Positions 35,216 through 48,590 of a stretch of DNA of 64,000 nucleotides are shown one piece after another. The stretch covers positions 10,168,001 through 10,232,000 of the forward strand of contig NC_080699.1 of the NCBI RefSeq assembly GCF_030445035.2, read 5' to 3'. This DNA comes from Dasypus novemcinctus (lineage: Eukaryota > Chordata > Mammalia > Cingulata > Dasypodidae). Each line of letters begins with the position of its first letter. Position 1 is the first letter of the stretch. Both the position numbers and the translations under genes were made by a program. The notes beneath the pieces are model-generated. The model saw only the letters and a list, made by a program, of their open reading frames with translations. It did not search any database and had not been told where the DNA came from.

Positions 35216-36228
35216 GATGACTGAACAAATGAATTGAATGGGAATTTGAAAAGAGCCTCCAAAGAAGTTAAGTGTAGAGCAGGCACGAAAGAGAATAGTT
35301 ATCCCCCATTTCCAAAATTTCCATTCACTTTTAGTTCTGAATGACCCTGTGTCTTAGCAGAGTCCTTTAGGGGCCACTGAGCCTCACATTCAAGTTAAAG
35401 TCCCATTAAGTCACTCATCAGTGTTTTTGAAGTTTATTCTGATTTCTCATAACTTAGAAAGAGTAAAAACAATGCACTCCCAATACTAGCAAATGCCTTC
35501 TTTCCAGTGTAATAATTAAACTTTGTGATTTGCCAACTGGTGATTTTAAGCTATGTACATTCTTCCTTCTCTTTTTTCCTGTTTGAAGGCTCATGAGGAC
35601 ACCTACTTGTTGGGAAATATGAAATTGGGTAGAGTATAATTGCTTTCTTACTCTTCCCGATTCTCTCCAGGACCCTAAAAACAGATCTATAATATTAACC
35701 TGAGGTGGAGAAGGGAAGCAATTATTTTGATGGTCCAGGCTCAGGAAGTATAGCAGGAAACAAAGCCAGCTGTGCATTTTGAATTAACTCAAATTCCCAC
35801 TGAGGAGCTTAAAGTAAGCAATGAAGAGGTAAAGTTTCTTAAGTGTATTTTTGAAACTCCTATCTATTTTAACTAACATCAATTAGGAAATCTAATCCCA
35901 TGAGGGCCTACAAGATTGGGTTATAGTTGAAAAGTCAAAAGAAGGACTCTTTTTTTCTTTACTCCCATAGTGAAACATTTCCTAAAGAATGTTTTCTCCT
36001 CCTCTTCCTCTTTTGTCTTTTCTTACTCTTCCTTCTTTTTTCTCGTTTAAATATGCAAGCTCCCAAGAAATCTCATTAAATTACTAAAATATGAACAAGA
36101 AATATTATCAGTTCTCCCTGAGGATTATCCTTTCACCTCCCTCCTGCGAAGATTCCCTGCTGACATGAATTACACAGTGACATGTTAGACCATTCTAACT
36201 TTAATGGACTCTACTAGGAGCGAGATGG
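35216..36228. other. No gene seen
   Basis: AT-rich. A pyrimidine-rich stretch lies at about 35990-36045. A 107-codon minus-strand frame at 35454-35777 has no recognisable feature. Confidence 0.4.
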
Positions 36229-36665
36229 TTAAGTTCATGTGTTAACCTGGCTAGTTTATGGTGTCCAGTTGTTTGGTCAAACAACCATTGGCCTGATTGT
36301 TACTGTGAGAGTATTTCATGGACTTAAATCATTAGTCAATTGATTGCATCTGTGGCTGATTAGATTATATTCACAATCAACTAAGAAAATTGCCTTCAGC
36401 AATGAAAGAATTCTCATGCAATCAGTTGATTTCCTTGAAGGGAAAACTGATGATTTCAGCAATCAGAAAGAATTTCTATCTCTTCTTTAGCCAATCAACT
36501 TCTCCTGGGGAATTCATCTAAACTTTTGAAGTTCCCAAGTTACAGCCTGCTCTAGAGAATTTGGACTTGACAATCTCCATGATCACATAAACCAATTAGT
36601 ATAGTAAATCTCTTCATATGTACAAGCATACATAATTATATATGTGTATGTCTATTTTTATACAT
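36229..36665 (+). mobile_element. ERVL LTR, MLT2-like
   Basis: Starts TTCATGTGTTAACCTGGCTA, continues TGTCCAGTTGTTTGGTCAAA and TGTGAGAGTATTTCATGGAC, and near the end has CCATGATCACATAAACCAAT, all in the order of MLT2-type LTRs. Exact ends and the target duplication were not determined. Confidence 0.65.
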
Positions 36666-37982
36666 ACACACGCAAGGAATTAAAATACGTTTTACATCAA
36701 ATTTCAGTTAAAATGATGGTAATGATGATATAGTAAAAAACAATTTTTGTAACTAATTTTGGATCTTATATCTGGACAAGATAGTTAAAGAAAAATGGGG
36801 AAAGGAAATGACTATAGATCTCTAAGAATAAAAGAATAAGGCATTCCTAAGCACTTGGAATAGATGCGCGCCTAACACTTGTCACTCTGAAAGTATGCGT
36901 GTTGAAGAATGAACACATCCTTTATTTATTTTTAAATATTTTTATTGTCTTTTTAAAAAAGATACATAGATCACACAAAATGTTACATTTGAAAATATAA
37001 GAGGTTCCCAAATACCCCACTCCACACCCCACTGCTCCCACATCAACAACCTCTTTCATCAGTGTGGCACATTCATTGCGTTTGATGAACACATTTTGGA
37101 GCAGCTACACTGCATGGTTTACATTGTAGCTTACTCTCTCCCCCAGTCCATTCAGTGGGTTATGGCAGGATATATAATGTCCAGCATCTGTCCCTGTAAT
37201 ATCATTCAGGACACCCCAAGTCCCCAAAATGCCCCCATATCACACCTCTTCTTCCCTCTCACTGCTCTCAGCAACTCCTGTGGCCACTGTCTCCACATCA
37301 ATGATACAATTTCTTCCATTGTTAGAGTCACAATAGTTTTATAGTAGAATATCAGTAAGTCACTCTAATCCATACTCTATTCCTCCATCCTGTGGACCCT
37401 GGGATGGTGATGTCCACTCCACCTCTAAATCAAGATGGAGCTTAGATCCAACATGGCTGATGGATACAATTCTCCTGCTTACTTGCAGTTGTAGACACTC
37501 TTGGTTCCCTGGTGTGGTAGTCGACCATCCTCACCTCCCTGTTGGCTGACCTGGGAAAGTCCGAACCGGAGAGCAGGTGTTGCAACTCTGCTGAGACTCA
37601 GGGCCCAGCTGGCACATGGACAGTCCAGAGATTCAAGTCTCCTGAGCATACACCAACCCCAGTGCCAACCATAGGTTCAGTAAAAGTGACATAAGAGGTA
37701 TTTGTATAGAGGTCACATCTGAGTCCAACTCCATCACACTCAGGAGCACAAATTCCAAAGTAGGGCCCACTGACAAGGCACTGAACTCTAGAGCCATCTT
37801 TCATGACCGCAGGGCCTTGGTGTCTCCGTGGCCCTCAGAAGCACCAGTATCTGGGGTGGTATCTACTTTGGCTGTCTCTGGGATCCTGCTGAGATGTGCA
37901 TAAGCTAGACCCCTCTGATGACCTCCCAACTAACTTTGAAGTCTCTTAGCCATATAAACTCATTTGTCTACCATTTCCCCTT

Positions 37983-38478
37983 TTATTTTTTTGCCTTTTT
38001 TTTTGGTCTTTATTTGTTTTTTTTAATGTTACATTAAAAAAATATGAGGTCCCCATATACCCCCCACCCTACCCCCTCACCCCATAACAACAACCTCCTC
38101 CATCATCATGAGACATTCATTGCATTTGGTGAATACATCTCTGAGCACTGCTGTACCTCATGGTCAGTGGTCCACATCATAGCCCACACTCTCCCACAGT
38201 CCACCCAGTGTGCCATGGGAGGACATACAATGTCCAGTATCTGTCTCTGCAGCACCACCTGGGACAACTCCAACCCCTGAAAATGTTCCCACATCACATT
38301 TCTTCCTCCCACTCCCTACCCCCAGGAGCCACCATGGCCACTTTCTACACACCAATGCCACATTTTCTTTGATTATTAATCACAGTAGTTCATGAATAGA
38401 ATATCAGTAAGTCCACTCTAATCCAGACTCTATTCCTCTATCCTGTGGACCTTAGAATGGTTGGGTCCACTCCACATC
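37983..38478 (-). mobile_element. 5'-truncated LINE-1 module C fragment, nested
   Basis: About 0.5 kb matching the last part of C, ending in a long A-rich tail (T-rich on the plus strand at 37983-38032). Flanking TTCCCCTT (37975-37982 and 38479-38486) is a candidate target duplication at the B1/C boundary of the older LINE-1. Confidence 0.78.
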
Positions 38479-39162
38479 TTCCCCTTATAATCAAGTTCTT
38501 TTTATAGTTGCATCACCAGCTGGTGCTTGGTAGTAATCCCTTAGCACCAGGGAGACTCATCCCTGGGAGTCATGTCCCATGCTGGGGAGAAGGTAATGCA
38601 TTGCATGCTGAGTTTGGCTTAGAGAGTGACCATATTTGAGCAACATGGAGGCTCTCAGGAGGTAACTCTTAGGCACCCTGCAGCTCTAGGCCTAGTTGAA
38701 ATTTCAAGCACACAGGCTCATAAGCATAGTCATCAGTATCAAGGGCCCATCATTGGACCATCCTTCTTTAGTGGTCTTTGCCCTTGCACTTGGGGGATTG
38801 TTGCTGTTCCATTAGGGAATGCAACAGAGGCCCCAGGATGGGAACTCAGCACACCCTCAGTTGTCGTGTGTAACTCTACCTAATATGACAACACCCAAGA
38901 ACATCTGAACATATCTATATACCCTATATGTATGCCCTAGAGAACTCCCTCCCACCCATGCATCCCCCATCAATAACACTCCACCCAGTGTTCTTCCCCT
39001 GCCAAAGTTGAGCCCCTCTGTGATCCAAAACTTCTTAAAAAATGGAGCCTATTATATGCCAAATTCAATTAGTAGGAAAATGAAATAGTAATGACAGGTT
39101 TAAAGATTAGAAATGGAATGCATAATAATTTAGAAAAACTAAAATAAAGTAAAAAATAAATT

Positions 39163-42100
39163 GGGGGGCAGTGCACCACGTGGGGATTGCAGCCGGGACT
39201 GAAGGCTGGGAGAATGTCTGGTTTGGGTCTAGGTTGGAGTTGGAACAGCAGAGATGAGGAAGGAAACGCCGCCTTCGCGGGTGCCCCTGGTGGCCCAGGA
39301 GGGGACCTTCGCCTGAATGCACCAGCCTGTATGGAGAGGCAGTTGCAGGCTGTGCGGTGCGGGTCGATTGGGTCGCTCCTCCTCAGGGCCTCAAGTCTCA
39401 GTGGCCGCTGCTGGGCTGGTTTTCTCTGGCTTTTCAAGGACCCTTGTGCCACCCCCAACAAAGGCTTCTGCTCCGCTGGAGTCCAGACAGAGGCTGGAGT
39501 GGCTGACCTCACTAGGGTTGGGGACAGAGGTATCCTAGTGGCTTCAGGTTCTGGTACTTTCGAATTGTGGGGGCTGCATGAGAATGAGACACTCATTGTC
39601 AGCAAGTTCCGCAAGTATGAGCACGATGACATTGTGTCTACCGTCAGTGTCCTGAGCGCTGGCACACAAGCTGTCAGCGGTAGCAAAGACTTCTGCGTTA
39701 AGATTTGGGGCCTTGTTCAACAGACTGTTCTGAACTCACACGGAGCTCAGTCTGGGCAGGTCACTTGAGTTGCCGCCTCTCCCCACAAGGACGCTGTGCT
39801 TCTTTTCTGCAGCGTGGACAATAGAATTTTCCTCTGGGACACCACTGTTCCAAGCCAGACTCACAGATGGGCTGCACTGCCTCTGGATTCCCCTACCTCA
39901 CTGGCTTGGCATCCTCAGCAAAGTGAAGCCTTTGTCTTCGGTGGACACCAAAAGTGCAAGCCATGTCCTCAGTTCAACTGTGCACTCCCCGTGTGTCACT
40001 GGGCTGGTGTTCTCCACACACAGTATTCCCTTGCTGGCTTCTGTTAGTGAAGACTGCTCACTTGGTATGCTGGACTCTGGCCTTTCCAAGGTGTTTAGAA
40101 GCCATGCCCACAACGACTTTGTGAGAAGTCCCCCTCAATCGCTTCCTCCTTACCACAGTGGGCTGGGACCATCAGGTCATCTACCATATTGTGCCCACAG
40201 AACCTGTCCCAGTCCCTAGACTTAAGAACATTGCCAAGTAGATTGGACTTAAGGCAAAAACAAATCCCCTATGAGTATCCACATCCATTGGCTCTGTCCC
40301 TTCATATTGTGAAACAAGATAGGAGTCTTATATAGTATTTTTTTGTCTTTGTTTTTTTAATGTTACATTAAAAAAATATGAGGTCCCCATGTACCCCCCC
40401 CACCCCCTTCACCCCACTCCTCCCCCCATAACAACAACCTCCTCCATCATCATGAGACATTCATTGCATTTGGTGAATACATCTCTGAGCACTGCTGCAC
40501 CTCATGGTCAATGGTCCACATCATAGCCCACACTCTCCCACAGTCCACAAGTGCGCCATGGGAGGACATACAATATCTGGTAACTGTCCCTGCAGCACCA
40601 CCCAGGACAACTCCAACCCCCGAAAATGCCCCCACATCACATCTCTTCCTCCCACTCCCTACCCCCAGCAGCCACCATGGCCACTTTCTCCACACCAATG
40701 CCACATTTTCTTCGATTAATACTAATCACAATAGTTCATGAATAGAATATCAGTAAGTCCACTCTAATCCATACTCTATTCCTCCATGCTGTAGACCTTA
40801 GAATGGTTGTGTCCACTCCACATCTATATCAAGAGGGGACTTAGATTCCACATGGATGCTGGATGCAATTCTCCTGTTTTCAGTTGTAGGCACTCTTGGC
40901 TCCCTGGTGTGGGGGTTGACCTTCTTCACCTCCATGTTAGCTGAGTGAGGTAAGTTCAATAAACCAGAATGTATAAGTTTCAAGTCTGTTGAGGCTCAGG
41001 ACCTGGCTATCACATGGTCAGTCCAGAATTCAGGTCCCCTGGGTATACATTAAACCCCAGCACCAACTACATTTCCAGTAAAAGTAACAGGAGAGGCTTG
41101 TGGACAAAGATCACATCTGAGTCCAGCTCCATCACACAGAAACACAAACTCCAAAGTAGGGACATGGCACTGAACTCCATCTGCCATGACCATAGAACCT
41201 GTGGGTCTCTGTAGCCCTCAGTAGAACCAATACCTGGGGTTGCATCTACTTTATCTGTCCCTGGGACTCTACTCAGGTGTGCATAAGGGTAACCCCTCTG
41301 ATAACCTCCTGGCTCTTTTTGGAGACTCATAGCCATATAAACTCATTTGTCCTTCCCCTTTTCCTTTGATAGACTAGATCTACGCAGTTAACAAGTATTG
41401 TCTTTGAGCCTGGGGGTGGCTGGATTCTTGGATTCTATTGTCATAGGGAGAAAAAACTCTTGAAGATGGATATGTATGTGTGTCTGTCTGAATGTGTGTG
41501 TAGATAGCATTTTTGGTAGTGGTGAGAATAAAAACAAATATCCTGTTCCCATGTAGCTCTGTATGAGATAGTGACCTTATCTGGGACGGGTGTGGGATGT
41601 GGGCATTCCTGAATTGTTGGAGGCAGCTTTTTTTCTACTCATAGTGACAGGAGCACCTTTATTTATTTTTTTTATAGAACTTAATGTACTTGTATCGTAG
41701 GAAATACTCCCATTCATAAAAAGCCAGCCCAGATGACTTTTAGGTAGAGCCAGGATTCACTCACCACAGTTTGCATGTGTCTTGCTGTTCAGCTGAATTA
41801 GGAATCCATTTTTAGGCTGAACAAAATGAGTGTGGTTGGTGCCTTTGTAATACCTGTTGTCCCCCACCCCCCAATGAAGTTACGTATATGAGAGATGAGT
41901 GGGTATTTTTGCCATAGGTTAGATGCTACAGAAAAAAGTTTGGAGAAGATGGAGAGCTTAAGGGCATTCCAGTTAAGTTTGAAAACTGGCACAGACCATT
42001 GCAGAGACATCTCTCCCCCTTTGTCACCAGAAAACAGCCTGGGTCCAGACCTCTTATAACTATGGGGTCCTTTTCTCTAGATGTAGGAATTCTGAATGCT

Positions 42101-42199
42101 GTATTTGTGGACTTTGAAGATTTTCAATTCCAGCAGCAGGGAGAGAATCAGAAATAATGGTTGTGAAATAAGAAGTTTAGGTTTTGTTAACAAATAAAT
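39163..42199 (+). pseudogene. WDR77: WDR77 (MEP50) processed pseudogene
   Basis: WDR77 is the WD-repeat partner of PRMT5 in the methylosome. The copy starts with about 90 bases of 5' UTR, an ATG at 39254 (MRKETPP), then a one-base deletion near codon 17. It continues in another frame as [46 protein letters not shown] and [13 protein letters not shown] nonsense codon lies at 39766-39768, with further frameshifts and a small deletion after LAWHPQQSE. The normal stop position is at 40239-40241. All exons are joined, so it is a retrocopy. The 3' UTR runs to 40337 and appears to resume at about 41364-42190, ending in an A-rich tail. Target duplications AAATAAATT (39154-39162 and 42200-42208) lie inside a LINE-1. 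That the second piece is WDR77 3' UTR is inferred from this structure, not from recognising it. Confidence 0.92.
40338..41363 (-). mobile_element. LINE-1 module C, inserted in the WDR77 retrocopy
   Basis: About 1.0 kb with complete module C in antisense, starting at the same point (AAAAGGGGAAGGACAAATGA on the minus strand) where C begins in the other copies, and ending in an A-rich tail. It interrupts the 3' UTR of the WDR77 copy. No clear target duplication was found. Confidence 0.75.
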
Positions 42200-42953
42200 A
42201 AATAAATTAGGGTATTAAAAAATAAAAAAACATCATAAGCTTTTTTTTTTTTTTGATGTTTTGCCTTTCATTGCTGTAATAGTTATTGCCCTGTATGTAC
42301 AGTGGCAAGGCAATATCTTCCATTTCTTCCTCAGTGTCTACATCCTTTTTTAAAAAACTTTTTTATTATGTCTTCAAAAAGGGTTTAGGTCACAGTAAAG
42401 TAATATATAGAAATACAAGGGACTCCCATATATGCAATATCAAACCCTTTCCCCCCTTCCTCAGCAATGACCTTTTTACATGTGGATGTTCCATTTGCTA
42501 CCACTGATGTGCAGATATTGAAACATAGCTACCAACCATGGTTCCACTGTGGTTTAAATTATGGTTTATATTTTAGACTGTACACTTTTATAAATTTTTG
42601 ATTACATTATGATTTACATTATGGTTTACATTTTAGACTATACACTTTTATATATTTGTGGTGAAATTTAACATGGCCTGTGCCCATCATTGCAGGATCA
42701 TGCAGAACACTTCCATTGGCCCCCAGTTACCCCCTTTTCCATCTGTCTTTTCCTCCCTCCCCCCTCTTGGGGCCCAATGTGACAAGCAAGCTTCACTGCC
42801 TGAAGGACAAGATTCATAGATACTTGCAGCAATGCTGGGGGCTTGACACACTAGTCTGTCCCCCATTGGGAGCCACCCATGCTCTCGAGAGACACCCTCC
42901 CTTCTGTTTGAGAACATCAGGCCTCCCCAGGATGGGGACATGACACCTTTATT

Positions 42954-43534
42954 GATGGTGAACTCTGGGCCTTCTTTTTAGGGACCCGGCGAAAGAACTT
43001 CTTTCCCATTGTCTCTTTCACTTGTCCTAGATACTGGCTGTTGTATTCTTTTCACAGGGAAATGTCTATCTTGATCTGAGGCAAAACATTATCTGTAAAT
43101 AAAGTGACATTTCTGATATATATAAATGATTCTTTGAATATCATTGGGCAGGATGTGATATTGTTCAGAAACTTGCTATCATTTGGACTTTTGAGTTATT
43201 TTTAATCTTATTACTAACGGAAATATGTTTATATATTTATTTTTTACTAGAAGAGGTAGACTTTTGCATTAAATAGGCTAATTAAATACTTTAACAATTT
43301 TTGTATGTATGTTTTATGTGTATATGGCTATATATATGATGGTAAAAACAGATGCAATTTAAGTATGTCATATATTCTGTTAATTGATTATTTTATAACA
43401 CTTAAGCTTGATTTTCTGCATAGGAATGAATTAAAACATTTTGTTTTAGATTAGGATTTTAATTTCAAAGGGCTAAAATAATATAATTATGATTTATTAT
43501 TTTACAAAATAAGCAGTCCTCTGTATTTGAAGTA
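42954..43534. other. No gene seen; AT-rich after 43100
   Basis: A non-repetitive stretch up to about 43105 with an AATAAAGTGACATTTCTG string, then AT-rich DNA. The first part could be an unrecognised gene 3' end or flanking DNA. Confidence 0.35.
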
Positions 43535-43745
43535 ACATAGACTTGAGGCCAAATACCTGGGTGTTTATCTAACTTTTATATGTGACCACTGACAACTGAT
43601 TTTTTTTTTCTGAGACTCATTTTCCTTATCTGCAAAATGGAAATTATACAAATCATATCTTAGTCTGTTTCATAGGGTCGTAGAATCAGTCAAATGCAAC
43701 TGTGTATGCTAAAAGCATATGCATACTAAATTGTTAAGTAATTTC
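43535..43745 (+). repeat. MIR SINE
   Basis: Has TGAGACTCATTTTCCTTATC and TGCAAAATGGAAATTATACA in MIR core order. Confidence 0.65.
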
Positions 43746-44458
43746 ATGGTGTTATTATTGTTTCAAATAATAAAGGTAAAATATGGAAGCTATATCTTGG
43801 TTTGAAGAATTGCATTTCTTCTTTCAGGAGTCAAAATTAAGAAGCATCTGTAAACAGGATAAGACTCTAGAACTATGAATAAATGGCTAGTTCAATTTAA
43901 TGTAATTTACTTTAGGGAGAAAGTGTATGTGCTTGCTTTTATGCCATCCACTGTAGTGGTGATAGTTTTGTGCTTCAAGGAGTTTATACATAGTTGTTGG
44001 TAGAGCACGGTTTATCTCCATAAACCACTTAGAAAATGATGTTAGTAGATTAATAATAATAATGATAATACCGTAACTGGTTTAAAACCAAACAGCTTTA
44101 TGGTTTAGTCTCTGCTTTAACCTACAGTACAATAAGTATCAATCCAGAAAATAAGAATAATTGAAAGCCCCTCAAAACATCATTCAATTCTCTTATAGAA
44201 TGTCAGAGGGTTTCCAATTAGCAGCCTTTGGCAAAGGCTAAAAATCTTTTATTTTCTATCCCTTTCTCAATCTCCCACAAACTGCCTAGTCCACCCTCTC
44301 CTAATCTTCCTTATTCACTCTCAAACCTGCATGCAAACCTCTGTCTATGATATGCAGCACAGAGAGCTCCTCTGGCTTTCTTTTTGTCTCCAAATCACAG
44401 ATTATGAACATCCCTCTAGCATCTATGGTTTCTTTAGTTTACTTTCCACCTTTCCATC

Positions 44459-44479
44459 ATCTCTCTCTCTCTCTCTCCC
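44459..44479 (+). repeat. (TC)n microsatellite
   Basis: About ten uninterrupted TC units. Confidence 0.9.
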
Positions 44480-45235
44480 TCTTTTTCTCTATATTGCTCT
44501 TTTTCTATCAGTTGAGGCTGTTTCTTGCCAAATCAAATTGATAGAGAAATACAAATGTTGTCAATGTCCTTTAATGTATTCGTGAAGCTTTATACATCTT
44601 TAATGATGGAATTAACATACAGAATACAATTAAACAAGAGTGATTGTATGATTTTCCCCCAATATTGCCATGAGTCACTATGATTAACCTTCCTTTTTGT
44701 TAAATTTGAAATTGCCTTGTACAAGTGTCAGGATAGATGAGGATATAAATTAGAGTTAATCAAATTATAAGGTCTTCCTAAATGTTTTTTTATGTGACTG
44801 GTGATTTATCAAATTATTCTGAAAAACTGAAGCTGAAACACAGTGACTGGAGTCACGTTTCTACCTGAGGCAAGCATCCTTGTCTAGTTCAATGCGGACA
44901 TTTATAAGAAATAGTATAAAGTATTTTATTCTCATTGGTATTTTTTCAAATTTGTATCATAAAACACCAACATTCTATTTGCAAAAAAGACAAGCTATAT
45001 TTGCAGAGTAAAATGAAGCAAAAAATATGGTTTATTCCCATAAAGTTAATAAAATCATCAATATTTATTTTTTCCTTTTTCATTACCTACGTGAACCAGG
45101 CTAAAATTATTTTAACCTACCTCTATCTAATATGTTCAGTATTCTGAGTGGCTTCAACTTTTATCTTTTAAAAATGTCTTTTTATCTCTAAGGACATGAA
45201 ATGAAAACTCACATGTGATTATAAATGCACAAGTG

Positions 45236-45246
<11 letters not shown>

Positions 45247-45271
<25 letters not shown>
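45247..45271 (+). repeat. (TA)n microsatellite
   Basis: About twelve TA units following a CACATACA run. Confidence 0.9.
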
Positions 45272-45275
<4 letters not shown>

Positions 45276-45699
45276 CTATAATTTATTATATTTGATGATG
45301 ATTAGGAGAATTGGACGCTGCCTCACATTAGTAAAAGTAAAGTGAGTATAGAAATTGTGCATAGAAATTTGGCTTCATGTATCTGGAACTTTAAGCATAC
45401 TCATAATCTGCATTTAGTTTCTATTCAGACATACAGTAATCTAGAAAGAGCATCACTTCCACCTTTATAATAAAAAAGTAAAACAAATTGAAAATGCATG
45501 AGTTTTCTTGACTCCAACTTGGTGAAAATCTAAGGAGAGCCAGATGCCTGCAGGGACTGGGTTACTTGGTATATACACAACCAGTAAGAAAATTGAAATT
45601 ACAAATTAAAAGCAAACAAAACAATTTAACTTACAAAAACAAAAAAATAAACGGCATACTTAGGTGTAAATCTAACACATTATGTGCAGGATTTATAGA

Positions 45700-48590
45700 G
45701 TGGCCATGTAAGCAATTTAAACATTCCAGTTAAACAGATTGTTAGATTGAACTACAAAGCAAGATCCAACTGTATATTCTTTATAAAACAACCACTTTAT
45801 ATATAAATACAGAGACCAGTATAAGTAGCAGAATGGGGAAAAAAATGCTCCTAGCAACCACTAACCAAATAAAGCTGGAATAACTATAATAATATTAGAC
45901 AAATTAGATTTTAGAACAAGGCATAGCACCAGAGATAAAGAAGTATGATACATGGTGATAAAGAAGTCCACTCTCCAATTAGACATAATAATTCTAAATG
46001 TGTATGCACCAAACGACAGGACTTCAAAATACACAAAGGAAAAAGTAAAAGAAGAAAAAGGATAAATAGACAAATCCAAAATTATTGTTGAGACATCAAG
46101 TCTTACCTGCTAACTGATATATTTTGTAAACTGAAAATCAAGAAGGTTATAGAGAATTTGGAAAACACTACCAACCAGTTGACCTTATAGGCATTTAGAG
46201 AACATCGCTCCCAGACTCAAAACCACAGAATGCATACTCTGCTGTGCACCTGGAACATTCATGAAAACTGACCAAATTTTGGGTGATAAGTCAAAGTTCA
46301 ACAAATTTAGGGTAGAAGTAATACCAAACATGTTATTGGACAATATCAGAATTACACTAGAAATCCATAACAGAAATATATCTGGAAAATCTCCAAATAT
46401 TTGGAACTTAAACATATAATTCTAAATATCCAATGGGTCCAATAGGAAATCTCAAAGGAAATTTTAAAAATATCTTGAACTGAACAAAATGAAAATACTT
46501 TATATCAAAATTTTTAGGCTGCAGCTAAGGTAGTGTTTAGAAAGAAAGTTTTCACATTTAGGGTGTATATTTATAGGATTTGTTAAAAGATGCAAGGTGA
46601 ATGTAAAAAATCAAATGCATTTCTATATACTAACAAATAGAACTCCAAATTTTATATATATATCACGTTTACAATGGCACCAAAACCAGAAATACTTTGT
46701 TTAAATTAAACAAAATAGGTGAAAGACCTATGTGCTGAAAACAATAAAACTCTAATAAATAAAAGACTCAAAGACTGAAAAGGGTAGCCTAGGGATGTAA
46801 ATGTCAGTTGAAAGAAAGCTAGAGAAAAATCTAGGGACTAAATAACATGGTGAACCCAGAAGTTGATCAGAATTGTGTTTAATTACAAATGAAGGAATGT
46901 CCTTCCATGAACTAGATTGGATGTCTATCCCTATTGCAGGGTTGTGGAAATGTGGAGAAGCATGGGAAAAACACAATTAATGTAACCTATAGACTGTTGT
47001 TAACAGCAATATTGTAATATTCTTGCATCAATGCCAAAGATGTACTGTGTTAATAATAGGAGGGTATGGAAAAAATATGCTAAATGTATGCTATGGATCA
47101 TAGTTTGTGGTAATAGTCTGATGATATTATCTCATAATTCGTAACAAATGTTCCACAATGATGTGATGTGTTTGTGGAGGGTTGTTGTATGGTAGTTCTA
47201 TGCATGTGCATGATTATTTTGTAAGTTCATAACTTCGGTAATAAAAATATATTAAAAAAAGAAGACCCAAATAATTGGGAAGATATATCATATTTATGGA
47301 TAAGAAAACTCAGTATTTTAAGATATCAATTCTTCCACATTTTCTATAAATTCAACTCAATACCAATAAAAATTATAGCATGCTTTTAATTTTGTTTATA
47401 TGATAGACCTATTCTAAAATTTTTATCAAAAGTTTAAAGAACTAGAGGAGCCAAAAAATTTATGAGATAAAGAACAAATTGTGGGACAAAATATCTGGTT
47501 TCAAGATTTACAATAAACTAATTTAATTAAGAGAATGTGATGGCAAAAGGATGGACACAGACCAATGAAGCAGAGTATAGAATCCAGAAATAGGCCATAA
47601 AAATTATGATCAATTGAGTATTGATAAAGTTTCCAAGGCAGTATTAAATGTAGAAAGAATAGTCTTTTAAAAAATACTGCTGGAACAATTAGATGTCCAT
47701 TTGCAAGAACATTAACCTTGACCTATTCAAGGTCTTCAAATATAGAAATTAACTCACATTAGATCATAGACCCAAATGGTAAATGTAACCTTTAAAACAT
47801 GTTGAAGAAAACAGTAGGAAAAATACATGCTGCTGTGCATAAAGAAAAAAAAAATTAGATGCAATACCAAATGCACAATCCAGAAAAGAAAAAAAATCAT
47901 AAATTTGACTTCACAAAAATTAATACTTTTACTCTGTGAAAAACAGTTAAGAGAATGAAGAATATATGCCAAAATGGAAAGAAAATATTTACAAGCATTT
48001 CTGATAAAGAGCTGTATCCAAAATATATAAACAATATTCTCCAAAATAAAACAAATAACCCAGTTTTGAAAATGATTAAGGAGATAAATATACATTTTAC
48101 CAAAAAAGATATATGGATGGCAAGTAATTACATGAAAAGATGCTCAACATCATTGGTTGTTAAGGAGATGGAAATTAAAACTACAATGACAAACCACTCT
48201 GCCCTTTTTAGAATGGCTAAATTCAGCAAAATCTTAGTAATTCCAAATCCTGGAAAGTTTGTAAAACAATTGAAAGTCATGTTTTGTGGTGAAAATACAA
48301 AATGGTTTTCCACTTTGGAAAACATTTTGTCAGTTTATTATAAAGTTAAGTATGTACCTACCATATGACCAAGTATTCATATATATTTATCCAAGAGAAA
48401 TGAAAATATATGCTTTCATAAAACCTGTATTTGAAAGTTTATAACTGTTTTATTCATCACCACCAAAAACGTGAGGATAACTCAGATGTCATTCAGTTGT
48501 TTAATGGATAAACAAACTGTGGCGCATCTGTAAATGGACTACTATTCAGCAATTAAAAAATAAATCCTGGAGCAACTTTTATTGCCAAAA
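45700..48590 (+). mobile_element. Ancient LINE-1, ORF2 remnant
   Basis: Follows LINE-1 ORF2 from the endonuclease/reverse transcriptase region (GTGTATGCACCAAACGACAG at 46000; ATTTCTATATACTAACAAAT at 46620) through the 3' part (ATGAAAAGATGCTCAACATC at 48131; GGCGCATCTGTAAATGGACT near 48522). Many frameshifts break it; the longest remaining frame (47955-48368) is a shadow of ORF2. A younger LINE-1 tail at 46785-47262 interrupts it between the segment ending AATAAAAGACTC and the segment beginning GAAGACCCAAATAATTGGG. Confidence 0.85.
46785..47262 (+). mobile_element. LINE-1 3' end fragment nested in the older LINE-1
   Basis: Matches the fragment at 63230-63607 over nearly its whole length (CAATGCCAAAGATGTACTGT, GTGGTAATAGTCTGATGATA, TGTTTGTGGAGGG) and ends in AATAAAAATATATTAAAAAAA. 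It is a different LINE-1 3' UTR type from modules A-C. Confidence 0.8.

Larger units (their letters stand above)
36927..42945 (-). mobile_element. LINE-1 3' region (A-B1-C), split by three later events
   Basis: On the minus strand the surviving pieces are A (42945-42209), B1 (39162-38487) and C (37982-36927), in the same order as at 16707-20242. Between A and B1 lies the WDR77 retrocopy; between B1 and C lies another LINE-1 fragment. Octamers CCTTTATT at 36919-36926 and 42946-42953 are a candidate target duplication. Removing the nested inserts leaves about 2.5 kb of contiguous LINE-1 3' region, 5'-truncated inside A. The duplication within A (two copies of a unit containing TATGGTTTA.ATTTTAGACT, about 42555-42655) is also present in the 16707-20242 copy, so it belongs to the family. 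Confidence 0.8.
43746..45699. other. No gene seen in about 2 kb
   Basis: AT-rich sequence holding the two simple repeats listed separately; nothing else identifiable. Confidence 0.4.

Noticed and set aside
39069..39686. Minus-strand 205-codon open frame
   Set aside because: Antisense of the WDR77 retrocopy; openness follows from the coding composition on the other strand.
39187..39768. Possibility that the WDR77 copy is a functional retrogene
   Set aside because: The start codon frame is shifted by a one-base deletion within about 17 codons, a nonsense codon lies at 39766-39768 and more frameshifts follow; WD repeats cannot be completed.
42209..42945. An alternative LINE-1 middle module between A and C at 41364-42199
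   Set aside because: First read as a variant module. The AAATAAATT duplications and the exact A/B1 break show that this piece more likely belongs to the WDR77 retrocopy insertion.
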